A stretch of 24,163 nt of DNA from Lachnospiraceae bacterium UBA7054 (lineage in GTDB: Bacteria; Bacillota; Clostridia; Lachnospirales; Lachnospiraceae): assembly GCA_002492725.1 (NCBI GenBank), contig DLAF01000059.1, positions 1 to 24,163 on the forward strand. Reading direction: 5' to 3'. This document shows, piece after piece, positions 21,333 to 24,163 of the stretch. The notes under the pieces are model-generated. The model was not told the DNA's origin. It saw nothing but the letters and a program-made list of their open reading frames with translations, and ran no database searches. Positions within the stretch are counted from its first letter, which is position 1. Each line of letters starts with the position of its first letter. Position numbers and translations under genes: made by a program.

Positions 21333-24020
21333 GCCCTGCTTTGCCGTTCTTTCCACAACTCCTGATGCCGCCAGCAGTTCATGCACGACAAGCGGTGTGG
21401 CAGAAAGCGCGATCAGCCTTACCCACTCCCCGAAAGAGAGCGCTACCGTACCAAAAAGCGCTACCAACGCAGGCACCTCCGTCACCGCCGCCTGCAAAAG
21501 AATGCCCACCGCAAGCGCCAGCAGCATATACGGATTGTTCTTATGATTCATGCGAAAGATCGAGCGATTCACATCGCGCATCCCGATGGCATGGAACAGC
21601 TGGCTGATCCCCAGCACCGTAAAAGCGTGGGTCTGTGCCCTGGCCAATACGGATGTTATCGTCAGGCCCTCCAGTATGTTATGTAAACTAATGGGGAGTC
21701 CCTCTGCTACGATACGGTCGTAAGGAACCTTCAAAAATGCCGCCAGGGTAATGCCGCCAATGACCAATCCGTAACAGATTACACACAGCAGTCCCCCCTT
21801 CGCAAATAGCGATTCCTCTTTTTTCCTCGGCGGCTCCCGCATCAAGCTCTCCGTGTCGTTCTCGTCCACCCCCAGCGCCAGCGCCGGAAGCGAATCCGTG
21901 ATCAGATTGATCCAGAGGATGAATCCTGCCTTTAAGGGTGCGGGCAATCCTGCGGCAATGGTCAAAAGCATGGTCAGGATCTCGCCCAGATTCGAGGATA
22001 AGAGAAACAGTACGGACTTTCTGATGTTCTCGTAAATCCCCCTGCCCTCCCGTATCGCCGTGTGAATTGTCGCCACATTATCGTCCATCAGCACAAAATC
22101 GGCGGCGCCCCTGGCTACATCGGTGCCTCCCTCCCCCATGGCAATCCCGATATCCGCCGCCTGCAGGGAAGGCGCATCGTTGACTCCGTCTCCTGTCATG
22201 GCAACTATCTTATGTAAACCTTTATATCCCTCCACGATACGCACCTTATGTTCCGGCGTCACCCGCGCAAAGACCCGGAGCGTGGGAAGACGCTGTAAAA
22301 AATTCTGTTCCCGCAGATGATCCAATTCCCTGCCCGTAATACATTCCTCCGGACGGCTCGCGATCCCCAGTTCCTTTGCGATGGAAAAAGCCGTATCCGG
22401 ATGATCTCCCGTGATCATTACCGTGGTGACTCCCGCCTGTGCAAAGCCCTGCACTGCCTCTGCCGCCTCCGGTCTGATCGGATCCTTCATGCTGACAAAG
22501 CCCAGAAACACCAAATCCCGCTCTCCCATATTTCCCGCAGGCTCCATGGCAAGCGCCAGCACCCTTCTGCCTTCGCTTGTCAGCCGTTTCTGCACCCCGA
22601 GCAGTCTGTCGCGTTCTCGTACATCAAGTGCTTCCCTGCCTTTTTCCGTAAAGCGGCTGCCGCAGCATTCCAAAACCCGTTCCGCCGCGCCCTTGGTGTA
22701 GGCAACCTCGCCTCCCGCCTCTCTATGCTTTGTCGTCATCATCTTTCTCTCCGCGTCAAAGCCGATTTCCCGAAGCCGCGGATAGCGTCCCCTGATCTCC
22801 CCGATTGAAACGCCGCAGTCCGCCGCCATATGAAGGAGCGCAAGTTCCGTGGGATCTCCCATCTCCTGTCCGGGCTGTCCGTCGTTGCAAAGCACACAGC
22901 CCAAAAGGAAGCGTCCCGCGCAGGTATTTTCCCTTCCCGCAAAAGGCCCGTCCCCAAACAGTGCACCAAAACCGGTGCGCTCCGTAAGCCTGCCGTTCAG
23001 ATAACATTCCGTCACCGTCATCTTATTCTGCGTCAGCGTACCCGTCTTGTCCGAGCACACCACCTCTACCGCGCCCAGCGTTTCCACTGCCGACAGCTTG
23101 CGGACGATGGTCTTTGCCTTTACCATGCGGGAAACACTCAACGCCAGCACGATGGTCACAATTGCCGGAAGGCCCTCCGGCACCGCCGCTACCGCCAGGG
23201 AAACGGAAGTTAAAAGCATCTCGCCCACGTCGCGTTTCTGCAGCACCGCCACCACAAAAAGAAGGACACAAATTCCCACCGCCAGCGCACTTAACACCTT
23301 TCCCAGCTCTCCCAGTCTGATCTGTAAAGGTGTCGGCTGCTCCTGATGCCCGTGCAGCATGTCCGCGATATGCCCCACCCGCGTATCCATTCCCGTTGCC
23401 GTCACCACGCCGCGCCCTCTGCCCCGCGTAATGTAGGTAGACATGTAAGCCATGTTTGGGCTGCTGTTCTCTGCCTCTTCCGTTTCCACGAAATTGGCAT
23501 CCTTCTCCACGGGAACAGACTCTCCCGTTAGGGTAGACTCTTCCGCATAAATCCCAAGACTTTCAACCAATCTGACATCTGCAGGAACCCGGTTCCCCGC
23601 CTCTAAGAGCACTACGTCACCAGGCACCAGCTCCTCTGCCGGCAGACTGACCCGCATACCATCCCGCAGCGCCGTCGCCCTTGGCTGAGAGATCTTTTTC
23701 AGCGCTTCCACCGCCCGGCCGGCCTTTCCTTCCTGAATAATGCCCACCGCCGCATTCAAGACAACCACCGCCACGATAATCACGGCATCCCCAAATTCGT
23801 AAAGCATCATGGAGATTGCCATCGCCACCACCAGGATCAGGATGAGCGGGTCGTTTAGCTGCTCCAGGATTCGTTTTGCAAGGCTCTTCTTCTCCTCTTC
23901 CTGCAGCCTGTTTGGCCCGTACTTCTTCCTGCGCTCTGCGACTTTTTTCGCATCGAGCCCCCTATCTGCATCCGTCTGCAGTCCCCGGATCACCTCCGAA
24001 ACGGTCCTGTTCTCATACAT
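21309..24020 (-). CDS. P2A-type calcium-transporting ATPase
   Basis: A 903-residue P-type ATPase of SERCA/PMR1-like kind. In order: N-terminal cation-ATPase domain, M1-M2 (about 57-93), actuator motif TGES (165-168), M3-M4 with PEGLPA (281-286), phosphorylation site SDKTGTLT with Asp324, nucleotide domain with KGAAERVLECC, hinge MTGDGVNDAP, and the M5-M10 block. M4 Glu in PEGLPA, NLGEILTM in M5 and NLITDSLPALALG in M6 match the calcium-binding residues of SERCA, so Ca2+ export is likely; Mn2+ is possible. ATG 24020 sits five bases after GGGAGGAG, so it is preferred to the GTG at 24026. It is convergent with ytaF and overlaps it by 24 bases. Calcium handling is important in sporulation, which may or may not explain the pairing. 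Confidence 0.94.
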   Translation of the reverse strand: MYENRTVSEVIRGLQTDADRGLDAKKVAERRKKYGPNRLQEEEKKSLAKRILEQLNDPLILILVVAMAISMMLYEFGDAVIIVAVVVLNAAVGIIQEGKAGRAVEALKKISQPRATALRDGMRVSLPAEELVPGDVVLLEAGNRVPADVRLVESLGIYAEESTLTGESVPVEKDANFVETEEAENSSPNMAYMSTYITRGRGRGVVTATGMDTRVGHIADMLHGHQEQPTPLQIRLGELGKVLSALAVGICVLLFVVAVLQKRDVGEMLLTSVSLAVAAVPEGLPAIVTIVLALSVSRMVKAKTIVRKLSAVETLGAVEVVCSDKTGTLTQNKMTVTECYLNGRLTERTGFGALFGDGPFAGRENTCAGRFLLGCVLCNDGQPGQEMGDPTELALLHMAADCGVSIGEIRGRYPRLREIGFDAERKMMTTKHREAGGEVAYTKGAAERVLECCGSRFTEKGREALDVRERDRLLGVQKRLTSEGRRVLALAMEPAGNMGERDLVFLGFVSMKDPIRPEAAEAVQGFAQAGVTTVMITGDHPDTAFSIAKELGIASRPEECITGRELDHLREQNFLQRLPTLRVFARVTPEHKVRIVEGYKGLHKIVAMTGDGVNDAPSLQAADIGIAMGEGGTDVARGAADFVLMDDNVATIHTAIREGRGIYENIRKSVLFLLSSNLGEILTMLLTIAAGLPAPLKAGFILWINLITDSLPALALGVDENDTESLMREPPRKKEESLFAKGGLLCVICYGLVIGGITLAAFLKVPYDRIVAEGLPISLHNILEGLTITSVLARAQTHAFTVLGISQLFHAIGMRDVNRSIFRMNHKNNPYMLLALAVGILLQAAVTEVPALVALFGTVALSFGEWVRLIALSATPLVVHELLAASGVVERTAKQGSCQSAES

Positions 24021-24148
24021 ACGCACTCCTCCCGTCTTTTTAGGCCGCCTCTCCGTTCACAAGGAAGGCTTGTCATTTCTTTTTAAGGTATATGCACGAA
24101 TAAGCAGAGTTAGAAGTAAACAGACACAAACCGTATGCTCGATCGAGT

Positions 24149-24154
24149 AGGAGG
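24149..24154 (+). promoter_or_regulatory. Ribosome binding site of a plus-strand gene beyond the edge
   Basis: A perfect AGGAGG is followed by AAATTTCTC and the end of the window, nine bases later. A start codon would be expected at or just past the edge. A 10-bp palindrome CTCGATCGAG (24138-24147) stands directly before it. No clear promoter was found in the 24021-24148 stretch in either direction. Confidence 0.5.
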
Positions 24155-24163
24155 AAATTTCTC

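Overview
The window reads as a chromosomal segment of a spore-forming Bacillota, most likely a Lachnospiraceae-type Clostridia. I base this on GGAGG ribosome binding sites, TTGACA/TATAAT promoters, a CIRCE element, a YtaF-type sporulation membrane protein, a broken cortex-type surface protein, and protein styles (HtpG, ThyA, hybrid histidine kinase) typical of that group. The taxon is an inference; no rRNA or other marker is present.

Layout. 1-882: the 3' part of a large serine recombinase, the right end of an integrative element lying mostly outside the window. It sits inside a spore/peptidoglycan-type gene (851-1567, minus) that is cut off at a conserved motif. 1645-3410: a TetR regulator with a textbook promoter and palindromic operator, translationally coupled to an S33 alpha/beta hydrolase. 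3421-9874: a block of minus-strand genes preceded by a divergent HxlR regulator. In transcription order they are a four-repeat Cys-rich ribosomal peptide precursor, a radical SAM/SPASM enzyme, a nitroreductase, a flavin/4Fe-4S protein, a class M sirtuin (SirTM), AzlC, AzlD and a zinc-type macrodomain ADP-ribosyl hydrolase. 10038-12158: htpG with a perfect CIRCE. 12382-15240: ilvE, a PHP phosphoesterase and a parvulin lipoprotein, in an apparent operon. 15315-20515: a beta-CASP metallo-beta-lactamase protein, thyA, folA and a hybrid histidine kinase, also an apparent operon, with a 185-bp structured inverted repeat between thyA and folA. 20697-21332: ytaF on the plus strand, converging on a P2A calcium ATPase (21309-24020, minus). 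The window ends on a ribosome binding site for a plus-strand gene beyond the edge.

How the genes fit together. The most interesting part is 3421-9874. The repeat peptide (eight Cys in ACGSACGAG units) and the radical SAM/SPASM enzyme make a compact RiPP system that resembles what I recall as the ACGX system. It runs directly into redox enzymes and the SirTM/zinc-macrodomain pair, which in other Firmicutes reversibly ADP-ribosylates a lipoylated GcvH-like carrier under oxidative stress. The usual carrier (GcvH-L) and ligase (LplA2) are not here. An HxlR regulator with an early Cys could make the block redox-responsive. That linkage is inference from gene order.

No stretch longer than 300 bases lacks a gene; the longest gaps (about 9274-9550, 17843-18068 and 12159-12381) hold the regulatory sites and repeats listed.
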